From: HNR sp040400085
GTDB taxonomy: Bacteria; Actinomycetota; Actinomycetes; Actinomycetales; Microbacteriaceae
Length of the DNA: 64,000 nucleotides
Assembly (NCBI GenBank): GCA_040400085.1
Contig: JBBAQX010000005.1
Location: 1-64,000 of the forward strand
Direction: 5' to 3'
The notes below the pieces were generated by a model. The model searched no databases. It was not told where the DNA came from and was given only the letters and a program-made list of their open reading frames with translations. Every line of letters begins with the position of its first letter. The first letter of the stretch is position 1. Made by a program: the position numbers and the translations under genes. Of this stretch, positions 31,246 through 39,538 are shown piece by piece.

Positions 31246-31558
31246 TGGGTAGTAGTTCTCTGATCTTGCTCTTCGCCTCCGCACGACTTGTCGCGTCCAC
31301 GGTCATCTCGATCGTGCCGACTGGTGGGCGGTCATACATACCCAGTTCGAACTCCTCGACGGACTCCGCCCAGTAGATCTTGTCCGGGTATGTCCTGCAG
31401 CCCCAGTAGGCCCCTCCGGCGTCGTAGCCTCCGCTGTCCAGGTGCATACGAACCAATCGCAGCCTGACGGGCACCGTCCGGTCATTCGGTAGGAATGACG
31501 GTCGCCCGCAGTATGCGCCATACTTCGAGTAGGCCTTGCGTAGTTTAATGTCCAACAT
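31226..31558 (-). CDS. Conserved phage protein, 110 aa
   Basis: Contains VRLRLVRMHLDSGGYDAGGA, then YWGCRTYPDKIYWAE, a motif found in a common phage family of unknown function. The N-terminus (MLDIKLRKAYSKYGAYCGRP) is basic. The 31556-31558 ATG keeps a 14-base overlap with the upstream gene. Confidence 0.65.
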   Translation of the reverse strand: MLDIKLRKAYSKYGAYCGRPSFLPNDRTVPVRLRLVRMHLDSGGYDAGGAYWGCRTYPDKIYWAESVEEFELGMYDRPPVGTIEMTVDATSRAEAKSKIRELLPNAKFYR

Positions 31559-31793
31559 CGTCCAGGGGTGTTTTGTTTGCTGCGCCGGGCTGCCTGTGCT
31601 TGTGGTCCATGTCGAAGGACGACATGGTGTTGCGATCGCCGAGGAAGTGCAGGACATCGCGGACATCCTCCACCACCTCCCGGTAACCTGGATACAGGTT
31701 GCATTTGCGGTCAATTTCCGCCTTGGCATCTTCGAATGAGTGCGCCTTGCGCTGCTCTGATTTCTTACTGTCTCTCGTTTTTGCTGTGCTCAT
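31545..31793 (-). CDS. Hypothetical protein, 82 aa
   Basis: A lysine-rich N-terminus (MSTAKTRDSKKSEQRKAHSF) followed by a helical acidic part (YREVVEDVRDVLHFLGD). It may bind nucleic acid or a partner protein. Not recognised. Confidence 0.5.
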   Translation of the reverse strand: MSTAKTRDSKKSEQRKAHSFEDAKAEIDRKCNLYPGYREVVEDVRDVLHFLGDRNTMSSFDMDHKHRQPGAANKTPLDDVGH

Positions 31794-32074
31794 GTTTTCA
31801 GTTTGTCTAGTTTGTCCAGTAGCGTAGCCACCCTGGTGTGAGCTGGGTGATCCCACGGAATGTAATCATAAACTTCATACAGCGCGCGCTCCATGTCGGG
31901 CAGCATGGCGATGCGCCTCGCCAATTTCTTGTAATCCTCGGGTAATCCGTGTTCATACTCCGAATCAGCGTAACAGTCTGCAATCAACACATTGTCCTGA
32001 TCGACCACTGCGCGCCTCTTGTCGGCGCGGAACTCCACCACCTTCCATTTTTCTTTTTTTGTAGCCATCACCAT
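31790..32074 (-). CDS. Hypothetical protein, 94 aa
   Basis: Starts MVMATKKEKWKVVEFRADKR, a strand-rich head, then an acidic helical tail (DPAHTR... no motif). The second ATG at 32068 is an equally good start. Overlaps its neighbours by 4-7 bases. Function unknown. Confidence 0.55.
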   Translation of the reverse strand: MVMATKKEKWKVVEFRADKRRAVVDQDNVLIADCYADSEYEHGLPEDYKKLARRIAMLPDMERALYEVYDYIPWDHPAHTRVATLLDKLDKLKT

Positions 32075-32697
32075 GTTCCTTTCTGGTTCACCCTGTCCAT
32101 ATCAGACAAGTCACCGATCTCGGCTTTCAGCTTCTTCCATACGGTCTGCAGCAGGCCTCGGGAAGTGGTTACCTTGTGGGTGATGCTCACGATGCCGAAG
32201 CGTCCCCTCACCTCCCACCCTTCGACGGTGTTGCCGCGCAGCTCGAAGCTTAGCTCAGAGAACTCGTCCCACTTCTGGCCATAGAATGCAACAATCCTAG
32301 GATAGCCGCTGATCACTTGTTTGACTTCCGCCCTGACCTTTTGGTAGTGAGGCTGAATCTCCGGCGCCACTGTCTTCTCAAGGAACGCCAGCACCTTCTT
32401 GTAGTCCCAATCCGGCCGATCAATGCGGGCGCGGTCTTTCACCTCCACGGTGACATGGAACCATTCGTCGATGATTTCGGACGTGATGAACACGTTCGGA
32501 AACAACTCGCGAAGTTTCTTGGATTTCTCTTGCATACTCTCGACGAGCCAACGAGGAGGCTCATCGTCCCCCGCGCTGTTTCTGTTGCTGAATGCGAGCA
32601 TGTCAACTGTCTCCTCGTCCGGAGACAGGCAGAAGATGCGAGTCGCTGACTCTCTCACTTCCGCCATAGTGGCGAGTTTGATTTTTGTTTTAGCCAT
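32068..32697 (-). CDS. Hypothetical protein, 209 aa
   Basis: Starts MAKTKIKLATMAEVRESATR. Helical N-terminal half (PRWLVESMQEKSKKLRELFP), then a beta-rich half (VEGWEVRGRFGIVSITHKVT). No family recognised. In the same operon as the ligase region, overlapping the upstream gene by 8 bases. Confidence 0.6.
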   Translation of the reverse strand: MAKTKIKLATMAEVRESATRIFCLSPDEETVDMLAFSNRNSAGDDEPPRWLVESMQEKSKKLRELFPNVFITSEIIDEWFHVTVEVKDRARIDRPDWDYKKVLAFLEKTVAPEIQPHYQKVRAEVKQVISGYPRIVAFYGQKWDEFSELSFELRGNTVEGWEVRGRFGIVSITHKVTTSRGLLQTVWKKLKAEIGDLSDMDRVNQKGTW

Positions 32698-33055
32698 ATA
32701 TTGTTAGTTTATACATCCAAAATGTCAGGTCGTATTTATAGAACTGACGATCACACCAGTAGGTTGCCTTGGGCCAAGTAGTCCGCTGCCACTCAAGTGA
32801 GTATTGCGGGTGCGTCCTAGACTCCTTACGAACTACAGCCGAGCAGCTCCTGATGAGTTGCTGCATCGACTGCATAACTGGCGAGCGCGCCACACGAACA
32901 TCGTATAGCGCGGTCGCCTCGAACATGAACCAGAAGGTGTCCTCATCCATGTTGCAGTCGTCCCAGTGGACGTGTGCCTTGCTGCTCGGCCCCAGAGGAT
33001 CGCGCAGCGCCTTGAAGCGGACGACGAGGTCGTCCGCGAGTTGTCGTTTGGTCAT
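32690..33055 (-). CDS. Hypothetical protein, 121 aa
   Basis: Starts MTKRQLADDLVVRFKALRDP; an alpha/beta protein rich in Trp/Tyr near the C-terminus (WPKATYWCDRQFYKYDLTFW). No family recognised. The 4-base overlap with the HNH gene stop supports the ATG at 33053-33055. Confidence 0.55.
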   Translation of the reverse strand: MTKRQLADDLVVRFKALRDPLGPSSKAHVHWDDCNMDEDTFWFMFEATALYDVRVARSPVMQSMQQLIRSCSAVVRKESRTHPQYSLEWQRTTWPKATYWCDRQFYKYDLTFWMYKLTIYG

Positions 33056-33630
33056 TTTAGATGGTTCCATCCTCTCCCGTGTTTGATGTGGCTGACGACC
33101 GATTTGCTGACTCCGAAGTCCTCTGCGATCTCCCTGAGATATTTCCCACCAGTTGCCAACTGATTAATGATCTCTGTCGCGGAAGTATCAGTAAGTTTAG
33201 CATTAGACTTTTTAATACCAGTGAGACTTCTCCCTTTGGTGACCATGTCGCGCATGTTATCGTTATGGGTCCCCAGGAATAGGTGATCCACACTGCAGCA
33301 CGGCGGATTGTCACACTTATGCAAGACGTCCATACCCTCTGGTATATTGCCGAAATGCAGCGCATAAGCGAACCGGTGAGTCAGTATCATCTTACTACCG
33401 ACCCTTATCTGACCATAACCGCGCGGGTTACGATAACCGGACCACTCCGCGCAACCAGCGATCGGGTCCGGAGTTTTAAGTTTCGAGCGTAGCCTTTCTT
33501 CGGGGGTCAGCTCTTTGTAGCTTGGCGTATGCGGGTCGCCACCACTCATTAAGCGCGCATAGTGCGTCTGACAAAGCCCCCTGGACGCGCTACTTTTTAA
33601 GCACCTGACCACTTCGCATTTATGTTTCAT
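33052..33630 (-). CDS. HNH homing endonuclease (HNH_3 type)
   Basis: Clear HNH_3 homing-endonuclease layout: an N-terminal zinc-like CEVVRCLKSSASRGLCQTHY, the NUMOD-like GYGQIRVGSKMILTHRFAYA, the catalytic core VLHKCDNPPCCSVDHLFLGT (CDNPxC ... HL), DNMRDMVTKGRS, and a C-terminal helix-turn-helix (IAEDFGVSKSVVSHI). 192 aa from the 33628-33630 ATG, which overlaps the ligase stop by 4 bases. It is directly downstream of the split ligase, a common home for such selfish genes. Confidence 0.85.
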   Translation of the reverse strand: MKHKCEVVRCLKSSASRGLCQTHYARLMSGGDPHTPSYKELTPEERLRSKLKTPDPIAGCAEWSGYRNPRGYGQIRVGSKMILTHRFAYALHFGNIPEGMDVLHKCDNPPCCSVDHLFLGTHNDNMRDMVTKGRSLTGIKKSNAKLTDTSATEIINQLATGGKYLREIAEDFGVSKSVVSHIKHGRGWNHLK

Positions 33631-35627
33631 AGCCTTAAGCGTAAATCTGATTCCGTCCATATCTCGACGCCTAACGCCTTAGCCTTCTCCAATTTCGACC
33701 CGCAATCTTTTCCGGCCACTAAATAATTAGTCTTCTTCGTAACGCTACTTAAGACTTTACCGCCCGATGAAGATATAAGCGCTTCAATTTGCGACCTGGA
33801 TACGCTAAGACTACCGGTTACAACGAATGTCTTTCCCGCGAGCGCCCCGTGACAAGTTTCTGGGATTGTGGAATAATTAAGAGACCGGATGCGTCCGAGT
33901 GCGCAGAGCCGAACTAATACATCCTCGCGATTAGCATCCACCCAAGCGATCAAGGCCGCAGAGCTGACGGGGCCCAGGTGCGAGCTGACGCTGAAGCGTG
34001 CCTTGATCTCCTCGTCCTTTGCCGCGAGGCGTGGGACGATACCATCCGGGCCACACTCGGAGCGAATAGACGCGAAGTCTGGGATGAGACGACTGATCTC
34101 CTTGCTGGTATTCTCGCCGATTGACGGGATACCAAGGGCGAATAGCCAGCGGTGCAGAGGGAGGGACCTCGCCCGCTCAAGCGCTGCGACAGCTTTCTTG
34201 GCCCGGCTCTCGCCGAACGTCATTTGTCCGCATGAGTCGGTGACCCAAGTCATGGCCATGAGGTCATTTACCGTCCAGTCGATCAAGTCGATGGGATGGT
34301 TGAGGTTCATCAGCTGGAATGCTTCCGCCAGTGCGCCGGACATCTCCTCACCGATACCCTCGATGTCGAGAGCCTTGCGCGAGCAGAAGTGCTGGATGCG
34401 TCCCGCAAGCTGCGCAGGGCAGCCCTCGGTATTCATGCAGCGGTAGGCGACAGCTTCCTTAGCCAGTGACAACGCCTCGGTGGGGAGCGCCTCGCCGTGA
34501 GGCGTGTCGATGATGATCAGCTTGGGATCGTCGTGGTCGCAGTGATCGCCAGGTCCTGGAGTGAAACGTCCCGGGATGGTCGCTCCGGCGGCAGGCTTGC
34601 GGATGTCTGTGCTGCCGCAAGAAGGGCACTCACCGCCTATGTAGTCGACCAGGTTGAACGGGATACGCTCGGCATTCATCGTCTCTTCCACCATCACGCT
34701 TCTGGCGATGCCGGTCACTTCTGGATACTTGGAGGCGTAGTAGCGCTCCAGCTCCCTGCGGCGGTAATCCGCGGACACCGAGCGGACAAGCTGCGGTATG
34801 ACAGCACCAGCCTTCCTGATCTCCACGTCGTCGCCTACGCACAGCCCCAGCCTGCGGATCTGGTCCTCATTGTGAAGCGTCACGCGGCTTACCGTGCTGC
34901 CGTCCACCCACACCGGGTGAAGCTCGCCTACGGGGCACAGAATCCCAGAGCGACCAACCTGCACAGTGATATACTTGAGCTTGGTTACCACCTTCTCCTG
35001 CTGGAATTTCAGGGCAATAGCCCAGCGTGGGGCGCGGGATGTACAGCCAAGGTGGGCGCACAAGCGGCGATCGTCTAATTTGAAGACCAGTCCGTCGATG
35101 GGGTAGCCCAGATCCTCTGCTGCCGTCTTCCTCAGTGCGCTGATCGACTTGATGCGTTCGGAGGCTATCATACCGACCACCTGCAAGCACTCGAAACCGT
35201 TACTCGCCAAGAATGTCATGGCGGTGGAATGTTCGGTGAACATGCCGCCCACCACCCCGTGAGGAATAAAGCGCAGCCCCCTCTTGGCACTCTCCTCCGG
35301 GTCACGCAGGCGGAGTGCGCCTGCGGCGGCGTTGCGGGGGTTGGTGTATGGCTCCTCGCCCTTGGCAACCAGCTCGGCGTTGAGGCGTTCGAACGTCGCG
35401 AAATCCATGAACACTTCGCCATTGACCTCCATGTTGACGTTGCGCGGAATGGACATCGGAACCAAGCGCGCGGCGGCGACGTTCGCCGACACGTCGTCGC
35501 CTGAAGAATTATGCACCACAACCCCGCCGACCAAGTAGTTAGAATGCTCACGCACCTCGATGTCGTAACGCACAGCTTTCTCTCTCAATTTTTTCACGGA
35601 CGTTACCGTCAGAATATTGGTATTCAT
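33627..35627 (-). CDS. ligA: NAD-dependent DNA ligase, C-terminal split fragment with intein C-half
   Basis: It opens with a split-intein C-terminal part (YDIEVREHSNYLVGGVVVHN, residues about 20-40) ending in Asn before Ser. It then continues with ligase sequence SSGDDVSANVAAARLVPMSI, directly following the TRGDG motif held by the N-fragment. Visible domains: adenylation (IDGLVFKLDD), OB fold, Zn finger (CPSCGS and CMNTEGCP), HhH region, and a C-terminal BRCT (TFVVTGSLSVSRSQIEALIS, KTNYLVAGKDCGSKLEKAKA). The 35625-35627 ATG is preferred to an upstream GTG (35649-35651). It overlaps the homing-endonuclease gene by about 80 bases. Trans-splicing with the 36610-37344 product should restore ligase. 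Confidence 0.93.
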   Translation of the reverse strand: MNTNILTVTSVKKLREKAVRYDIEVREHSNYLVGGVVVHNSSGDDVSANVAAARLVPMSIPRNVNMEVNGEVFMDFATFERLNAELVAKGEEPYTNPRNAAAGALRLRDPEESAKRGLRFIPHGVVGGMFTEHSTAMTFLASNGFECLQVVGMIASERIKSISALRKTAAEDLGYPIDGLVFKLDDRRLCAHLGCTSRAPRWAIALKFQQEKVVTKLKYITVQVGRSGILCPVGELHPVWVDGSTVSRVTLHNEDQIRRLGLCVGDDVEIRKAGAVIPQLVRSVSADYRRRELERYYASKYPEVTGIARSVMVEETMNAERIPFNLVDYIGGECPSCGSTDIRKPAAGATIPGRFTPGPGDHCDHDDPKLIIIDTPHGEALPTEALSLAKEAVAYRCMNTEGCPAQLAGRIQHFCSRKALDIEGIGEEMSGALAEAFQLMNLNHPIDLIDWTVNDLMAMTWVTDSCGQMTFGESRAKKAVAALERARSLPLHRWLFALGIPSIGENTSKEISRLIPDFASIRSECGPDGIVPRLAAKDEEIKARFSVSSHLGPVSSAALIAWVDANREDVLVRLCALGRIRSLNYSTIPETCHGALAGKTFVVTGSLSVSRSQIEALISSSGGKVLSSVTKKTNYLVAGKDCGSKLEKAKALGVEIWTESDLRLRL
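35508..35627 (-). mobile_element. Split intein, C-terminal half (in LigA)
   Basis: About 40 residues: blocks F and G (YDIEVREHSNYLV, GGVVVHN) with the terminal Asn and Ser+1 of the extein. Pairs with 36613-36912; the homing endonuclease gene lies between. Confidence 0.88.
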
Positions 35628-36579
35628 TTTCGTTTTTGTTATTTTTTTCACGGTTTACAGCGAGCGCACAAGGGCAAAGATTGCTCAGATTACTAATATC
35701 ATCAATCGATAACCCATCCAGAAAGCCACGCAAAATGCTGATCTTGTGATCGACGCTTGGAAGTAGCGGGTTGCTGCGGTAGTGCGCTCCGGGGTGGGTT
35801 TTGCGGAATTCTACCATCGATACCAACTTAAGGCCCGTGTAGTAGCATACGCTATCAGCGTGCAAAATTTTATCCCTGTCCTTCTTGGCGCGCAGCATGA
35901 CCTCGCGGCGATACGCCTTAAACGATGCGGTGTGCTCTTTGGCTACCCAGTGTCCCGCACGTTCTTGCGCCGCCCTTCGCGCACACTCCGCCTCCTGTGA
36001 GTGTATTTTATCATGTAGAGCTTTGATCTGGAACGGATTATCGACCCCATGCCGCGCCAAGACGCCAGCTTTTGACTTGGCCGCCCTGCTGGCCCTGAAT
36101 TCCTCGCTGGCATTCAACTTGGCACACATCGCGCGACGGGCCTCTCGCACCCTAGGATCGGCGTTGTGAGTTTTTATTTTCTCCTTCACAGCTGGTGTTT
36201 GGAACACGCACGGGACGCCGTAACGCTCCATGTTGGTTTTCGCGACCGCCGCCTTCCGTGACGCGCGCGATGCTTCGGTAAAGCTGGCCGATATTTTATC
36301 TCTTACGCTCTCCAGGCGGGATGGGTTATCCACGCCATACTTGGCCATGAACACATCGCACAACTTAGAGTTCTGCAGGAGGATGGACTCGCGCGCTGTT
36401 CGACGTATACCGTAGTGGTCAGCCATGGCCTTTAATGCGCGATAAGGTATGCCTAGCTCGCGCTCAATACCCCTGAGTCCGACCTGTTGATCTATGTAAA
36501 GCTCCTCGAACTTGCGGCGGTCGATACCGTAAGAGTGCTCGTATTTTCTAATCTTATCAGCGTTTGGTAGCGTGGACAT
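35548..36579 (-). CDS. Free-standing homing endonuclease between the split intein halves
   Basis: The N-terminus has a helix-turn-helix (IERELGIPYRALKAM). The middle carries three DNA-binding-like repeats (KYGVDNPSRLESVRDKIS, ERYGVPCVFQTPAVKEKI, RHGVDNPFQIKALHDKI), like those of other phage homing enzymes. The C-terminal domain has SVCYYTGLKLVS, then NPLLPSVDHKISILRGFLDG and SNLCPC, an HNH/His-Me-like nuclease core. 343 aa; the last 26 residues overlap the ligase C-fragment's leader. The arrangement N-intein / endonuclease / C-intein is that of a fractured gene. It would home into the ligase locus. Confidence 0.8.
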   Translation of the reverse strand: MSTLPNADKIRKYEHSYGIDRRKFEELYIDQQVGLRGIERELGIPYRALKAMADHYGIRRTARESILLQNSKLCDVFMAKYGVDNPSRLESVRDKISASFTEASRASRKAAVAKTNMERYGVPCVFQTPAVKEKIKTHNADPRVREARRAMCAKLNASEEFRASRAAKSKAGVLARHGVDNPFQIKALHDKIHSQEAECARRAAQERAGHWVAKEHTASFKAYRREVMLRAKKDRDKILHADSVCYYTGLKLVSMVEFRKTHPGAHYRSNPLLPSVDHKISILRGFLDGLSIDDISNLSNLCPCALAVNREKNNKNENEYQYSDGNVREKIERESCALRHRGA

Positions 36580-36609
36580 GCAAGAAGGTAACTCGAGGCT
36601 CTGGCTGCG

Positions 36610-37344
36610 TCAATAACCAATAATCTGATCGCCGGCCGTCAAGTCTCCGGCGCGCACAAATCCGCCAGCGGTTGCCACTTGATGTCCCGGCGTGAGGCGT
36701 AGTGAATAGATTTTATCACCGCCCGTAGCGGTCACCTCCACCCAGTCTTCCACTTCTCCGTTGCAAAAATGGCCGGATATATCCGACCATACTAGCTCCC
36801 CTGTGGTGATGTCCAGAGCCCTCACGCGATCCACTACGCGTTGCTCCACCACATCGACTATGGGCATCGACCCGCCGCGCTCCAACTCCAGCATTGTAAT
36901 GCCGACTAGGCAGCCTGATCCCCGCGTGACCGCCCGCATCAGCAAGCCGCCCACGTAGGTCAGGCGCAGGCTAAGTCCGTCGATCTTAGGCTCGATCATG
37001 ACGACAGCCTCAGGGTCTGTGTCGGCGATGCCGGCGAGCCAGTCGTTGAGGGCCGCGCAGCCGTCTTCCTCATTCTCGAACACATTGTCGAGGCTCAGCA
37101 TGGGAGTCGTGTGCTTCACTTTCTGGAAGCCGGAACTCTCCGCCGGCGCGGCCCCCACTTTGTCGAGGATGGTGTCGGTCGGGAACAGCTCCGGAGCAGC
37201 GGCGCGCACAGCTTGATGGTTGCGCCACATCTGGTCGTATTCCGCGTCCGTTATTTCTGGGTTTCCGTTGCGATACGCTTCATTGTAACGACGAAGTAAT
37301 TCTTCGCGCTCTGGAGTGGAGTATTTGTCTTTGGTATTGTTCAT
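36610..37344 (-). CDS. ligA: NAD-dependent DNA ligase, N-terminal split fragment with intein N-half
   Basis: Residues 1-144 are the LigA Ia/adenylation start: EELLRRYNEAYRNGNPEITD, HTTPMLSLDNVF, then PKIDGLSLRLTYVGGLLMRA and VTRGSG, with catalytic Lys120 in KIDG. At C145 the ligase stops and an intein N-half begins (CLVGITMLELERGGS, block B LRLTPGHQV with TxxH, ending DLTAGDQIIGY). The insertion is between G and S of the TRGDG-TTGEDV motif (here TRGSG|SSGDD). 100 residues of intein-N is normal for a natural split intein. The A-rich leader (CAGAATAAA) is used. Confidence 0.93.
   Translation of the reverse strand: MNNTKDKYSTPEREELLRRYNEAYRNGNPEITDAEYDQMWRNHQAVRAAAPELFPTDTILDKVGAAPAESSGFQKVKHTTPMLSLDNVFENEEDGCAALNDWLAGIADTDPEAVVMIEPKIDGLSLRLTYVGGLLMRAVTRGSGCLVGITMLELERGGSMPIVDVVEQRVVDRVRALDITTGELVWSDISGHFCNGEVEDWVEVTATGGDKIYSLRLTPGHQVATAGGFVRAGDLTAGDQIIGY
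36613..36912 (-). mobile_element. Split intein, N-terminal half (in LigA)
   Basis: 100 codons from Cys145 of the N-fragment to its last residue. Contains block A Cys1 and the block B TxxH. The C-half lies at 35508-35627. Confidence 0.88.
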
Positions 37345-37345
37345 T

Positions 37346-37543
37346 TTATTCTGGGTCTGAGAAGTATTCCTGCGTGCAGTAGCCGGTCACCTTCGCCCCA
37401 ATGAGAGGGGCGCCGTCCGCATACACCACGATCTGCGCCGTGGGTATTTCGAACGTGATGGAGTTGATCTCTTCCTCGGTGAACTCGTACGGCACATCCA
37501 TTGAAAATTCCACCATGATGCTGACTGTCTTAGTTGTTATCAT
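37346..37543 (-). CDS. Hypothetical acidic protein, 65 aa
   Basis: Starts MITTKTVSIMVEFSMDVPYE; beta-rich with an acidic central stretch (FTEEEINSITFEIPTAQI). The ATG at 37541-37543 overlaps the upstream stop by 14 bases; a longer upstream frame is a shadow of the neighbour. Not recognised. It ends 2 bases before the ligase N-fragment start. Confidence 0.5.
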   Translation of the reverse strand: MITTKTVSIMVEFSMDVPYEFTEEEINSITFEIPTAQIVVYADGAPLIGAKVTGYCTQEYFSDPE

Positions 37544-38000
37544 AATAAGTTGAGTAGTAGTCTTCCAGTCCTTGCCAGGCCAGCTCGGCTGCGCTGTAGG
37601 GTCCTTGCGGGTATCCCTGATCGTTATACCAGTAGAACTTGCCGTCGGTGTGGCGCCACACATACCAGCGCAATGCGGTGTCCCTCGGTGGCATGGGAAC
37701 TTCCGGGGTGTCTGGCTCATCTGCTCCGTCCCGTGCGATCTCCCACGGCGTCCGTGGTCCGTCTTCGTGTGTGATCGCAATATCGCGCCAAACCTGCACT
37801 TCGACAATCTTCCCGGTTTCGTCATAACGAACACAAACCTTCGGTTCGTCATCCTCCGCGTCGTAGCAAAGTATCTGCAAGCGGGGCGCCACTTCGCCGT
37901 AATAATCGAGCCCAACGTGGACGATGTTTTCTACGGCGGGAAGACGGATAGCCATTTCCTCGTTCGCCCCTGGGAACGCGACCTTGTGTTGGGTGATCAC
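37530..38000 (-). CDS. Hypothetical protein, 156 aa
   Basis: Two parts: a beta-rich N-half (MAIRLPAVENIVHVGLDYYG) and a C-terminal WYVWRHTDGKFYWYNDQGYP, then QGPYSAAELAWQGLEDYY, a pattern resembling small phage beta-hairpin domains. No family named with confidence. 4-base overlap with the 37997 gene. Confidence 0.6.
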   Translation of the reverse strand: MITQHKVAFPGANEEMAIRLPAVENIVHVGLDYYGEVAPRLQILCYDAEDDEPKVCVRYDETGKIVEVQVWRDIAITHEDGPRTPWEIARDGADEPDTPEVPMPPRDTALRWYVWRHTDGKFYWYNDQGYPQGPYSAAELAWQGLEDYYSTYYDNN

Positions 38001-38401
38001 GTAGCGGCCCCCTTACGCTTCGCCTGCTCGCACATCCCCAGCAAAGCCTCCACATTGTGGCTGCGTAGGTGCATCGAGTGGTTGCCCATCCCCGTGTAGT
38101 CCTTGCGGGACTTGCAGCCTCGGATCAAGAACGAGAGATTGCGTGCATCCGCCGCCCACTGGCTGATCTGCACATAGAGCGTATCGGTGTGGAGTGTGAT
38201 CTCGCCCGAGACGGCGATACCGCCCTCGTTCGAGCGGATATCGTAGCTGACGCGGTCAAATCCCAGCTCGGTCGCGAGCATCCGCAAGTAGGCCGCGGAG
38301 TCCTTGTGCAGGCCGCGCTTCAGTGCGTCGTCGCAGTAGGAGAAGTTTTCATTCCCGTAGCGGCGATATAGGTCCGCGTGTGCTTTAATCAGATTTTCCA
38401 T
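37997..38401 (-). CDS. Hypothetical protein, 134 aa
   Basis: Starts MENLIKAHADLYRRYGNENF; alpha/beta, with GFDRVSYDIRSNEGGIAVSG, then ITLHTDTLYVQISQ typical of the small phage proteins called DUF-like strand domains. The ATG 38399-38401 gives a 17-base overlap with the upstream gene. Function unknown. Confidence 0.6.
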   Translation of the reverse strand: MENLIKAHADLYRRYGNENFSYCDDALKRGLHKDSAAYLRMLATELGFDRVSYDIRSNEGGIAVSGEITLHTDTLYVQISQWAADARNLSFLIRGCKSRKDYTGMGNHSMHLRSHNVEALLGMCEQAKRKGAAT

Positions 38402-38615
38402 TTTCTTGTAGGTTGGTAATGTGGCGGTAGAGCCCAACCGACTCCATGATGTAGGTTATTTGCTCGATGTAGTCTGCTCCAGATGGGAAGTCAGTCTCTC
38501 CAATCCAATCTCCGTCCGCGTCCAGCAGCAGCGGCATAACGGCATGTGCAGCGATGTGCAGGGCATCCTCTTGGTTATTGACCAGCCATCGCACGATTTC
38601 TTTTTTATTATTCAT
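38385..38615 (-). CDS. Hypothetical protein, 76 aa
   Basis: Starts MNNKKEIVRWLVNNQEDALH; helical, acidic (PSGADYIEQITYIMESVGL). No family recognised. 4-base overlap with the upstream gene's stop. Confidence 0.55.
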   Translation of the reverse strand: MNNKKEIVRWLVNNQEDALHIAAHAVMPLLLDADGDWIGETDFPSGADYIEQITYIMESVGLYRHITNLQENGKSD

Positions 38616-38929
38616 ATTCTTGCAGTCTTTCCAATCACCCTGAAGCAACCGCCGGGCAGCGCGTGGACTTCGATGTGTTGCCAAGGGGCCTTCTCCATCC
38701 TTTTCTCGACAGACAGCGTAATCATCGTCGGCGTCGGCTTCTCTTGAAACAGTTCGTCTTTTCCGGCCGGCAGCCCAGACACCAGCTCCCACAGCGCCCA
38801 CTGCCTGCGCGTCAGCACCGGTGGGCGAGTTTCAGGAATCTTTCGGCGGGCACCTACCACGATGGACGGCAGGAACAGGTCGTCAACAGTGTGCAGATAC
38901 AGCTTAACAGTGCGCAGCTTAGGCTTCAT
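38612..38929 (-). CDS. Hypothetical protein, 105 aa
   Basis: Basic N-terminal half (KLRTVKLYLHTVDDLFLPSI) and a mixed C-terminal half (EVHALPGGCFRVIGKTARI). No family recognised. In the same overlapping-gene operon. Confidence 0.5.
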   Translation of the reverse strand: MKPKLRTVKLYLHTVDDLFLPSIVVGARRKIPETRPPVLTRRQWALWELVSGLPAGKDELFQEKPTPTMITLSVEKRMEKAPWQHIEVHALPGGCFRVIGKTARI

Positions 38930-39188
38930 CGGGCGGAATCAAGAGTTCGTAAGGGTTACCATTCAGCATGATGGCGAATGGCACAAAGGAGGTCTCACTA
39001 CCATCTTCCGAGCCAACAGCGGCACATATCGCAGCGCAGCGCTCGCCTGTGGCCTTAAGCGTCACCTCCAGCAGACACACAGCGTCGGCTTCGAAGGCCC
39101 TCCTCAGCGTCTCTAGGTTGTTCGCGTGCCCTTCGCAAGGTCTGTAGTTCTCGTCATCTAGGTTACCAGTTTCTGATATAGCAAGCAT
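38919..39188 (-). CDS. Hypothetical protein, 89 aa
   Basis: Starts MLAISETGNLDDENYRPCEG; beta-rich with CLLEVTLKATGERCAAICAA. The ATG at 39186-39188 is preferred because its leader (ACCAACA) is the standard one here; an ATG at 39206 would add six residues. Confidence 0.5.
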   Translation of the reverse strand: MLAISETGNLDDENYRPCEGHANNLETLRRAFEADAVCLLEVTLKATGERCAAICAAVGSEDGSETSFVPFAIMLNGNPYELLIPPDEA

Positions 39189-39195
39189 TGTTGGT

Positions 39196-39381
39196 TTAGT
39201 AGTCATAAGGTTCGATTGGTTCGTCGCAGTCGTAGTTTGAATCTGTAAAGATCTCAGGACGGTAGCGTCCCTCCTTCTCCTCCCGGCACTCGTCACACAC
39301 CTTACAGACGTAAATTCCACGTGCGTCGTAGAGTTCTTCCGGGTATTCCGCGGCGCCACATGGGCAGGTGCGATCATCCAT
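39196..39381 (-). CDS. Small Cys-rich phage protein, 61 aa
   Basis: MDDRTCPCGAAEYPEELYDA then YVCKVCDECREEKEGRYRPE and a DEPIEPYDY end. This is a recognisable small phage family with two Cys pairs and a C-terminal DEPIEP patch. A zinc-binding protein; function unknown. Confidence 0.7.
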   Translation of the reverse strand: MDDRTCPCGAAEYPEELYDARGIYVCKVCDECREEKEGRYRPEIFTDSNYDCDEPIEPYDY

Positions 39382-39538
39382 CGTCGTCCTCCTTATAGTA
39401 GCCGTCGAACCACTCGTCGCAGTGTGTGCTCTCGTCCGCGCAGTGCTCCTGCGCCTCCTCCAGTGTGAGACCGGTGTGGGTGATTTTGTTCTCCTTGTCG
39501 CCGCCTGGGGCGTAGTGTCGCTTAATGCAGTAGGTCAT
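39374..39538 (-). CDS. Conserved small phage protein, 54 aa
   Basis: Starts MTYCIKRHYAPGGDKENKIT; contains THTGLTLEEAQEHCADESTH then CDEWFDGYYKEDDDG, the pattern of a very common phage micro-family. Function unknown. Overlaps the neighbour by 8 bases. Confidence 0.7.
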   Translation of the reverse strand: MTYCIKRHYAPGGDKENKITHTGLTLEEAQEHCADESTHCDEWFDGYYKEDDDG

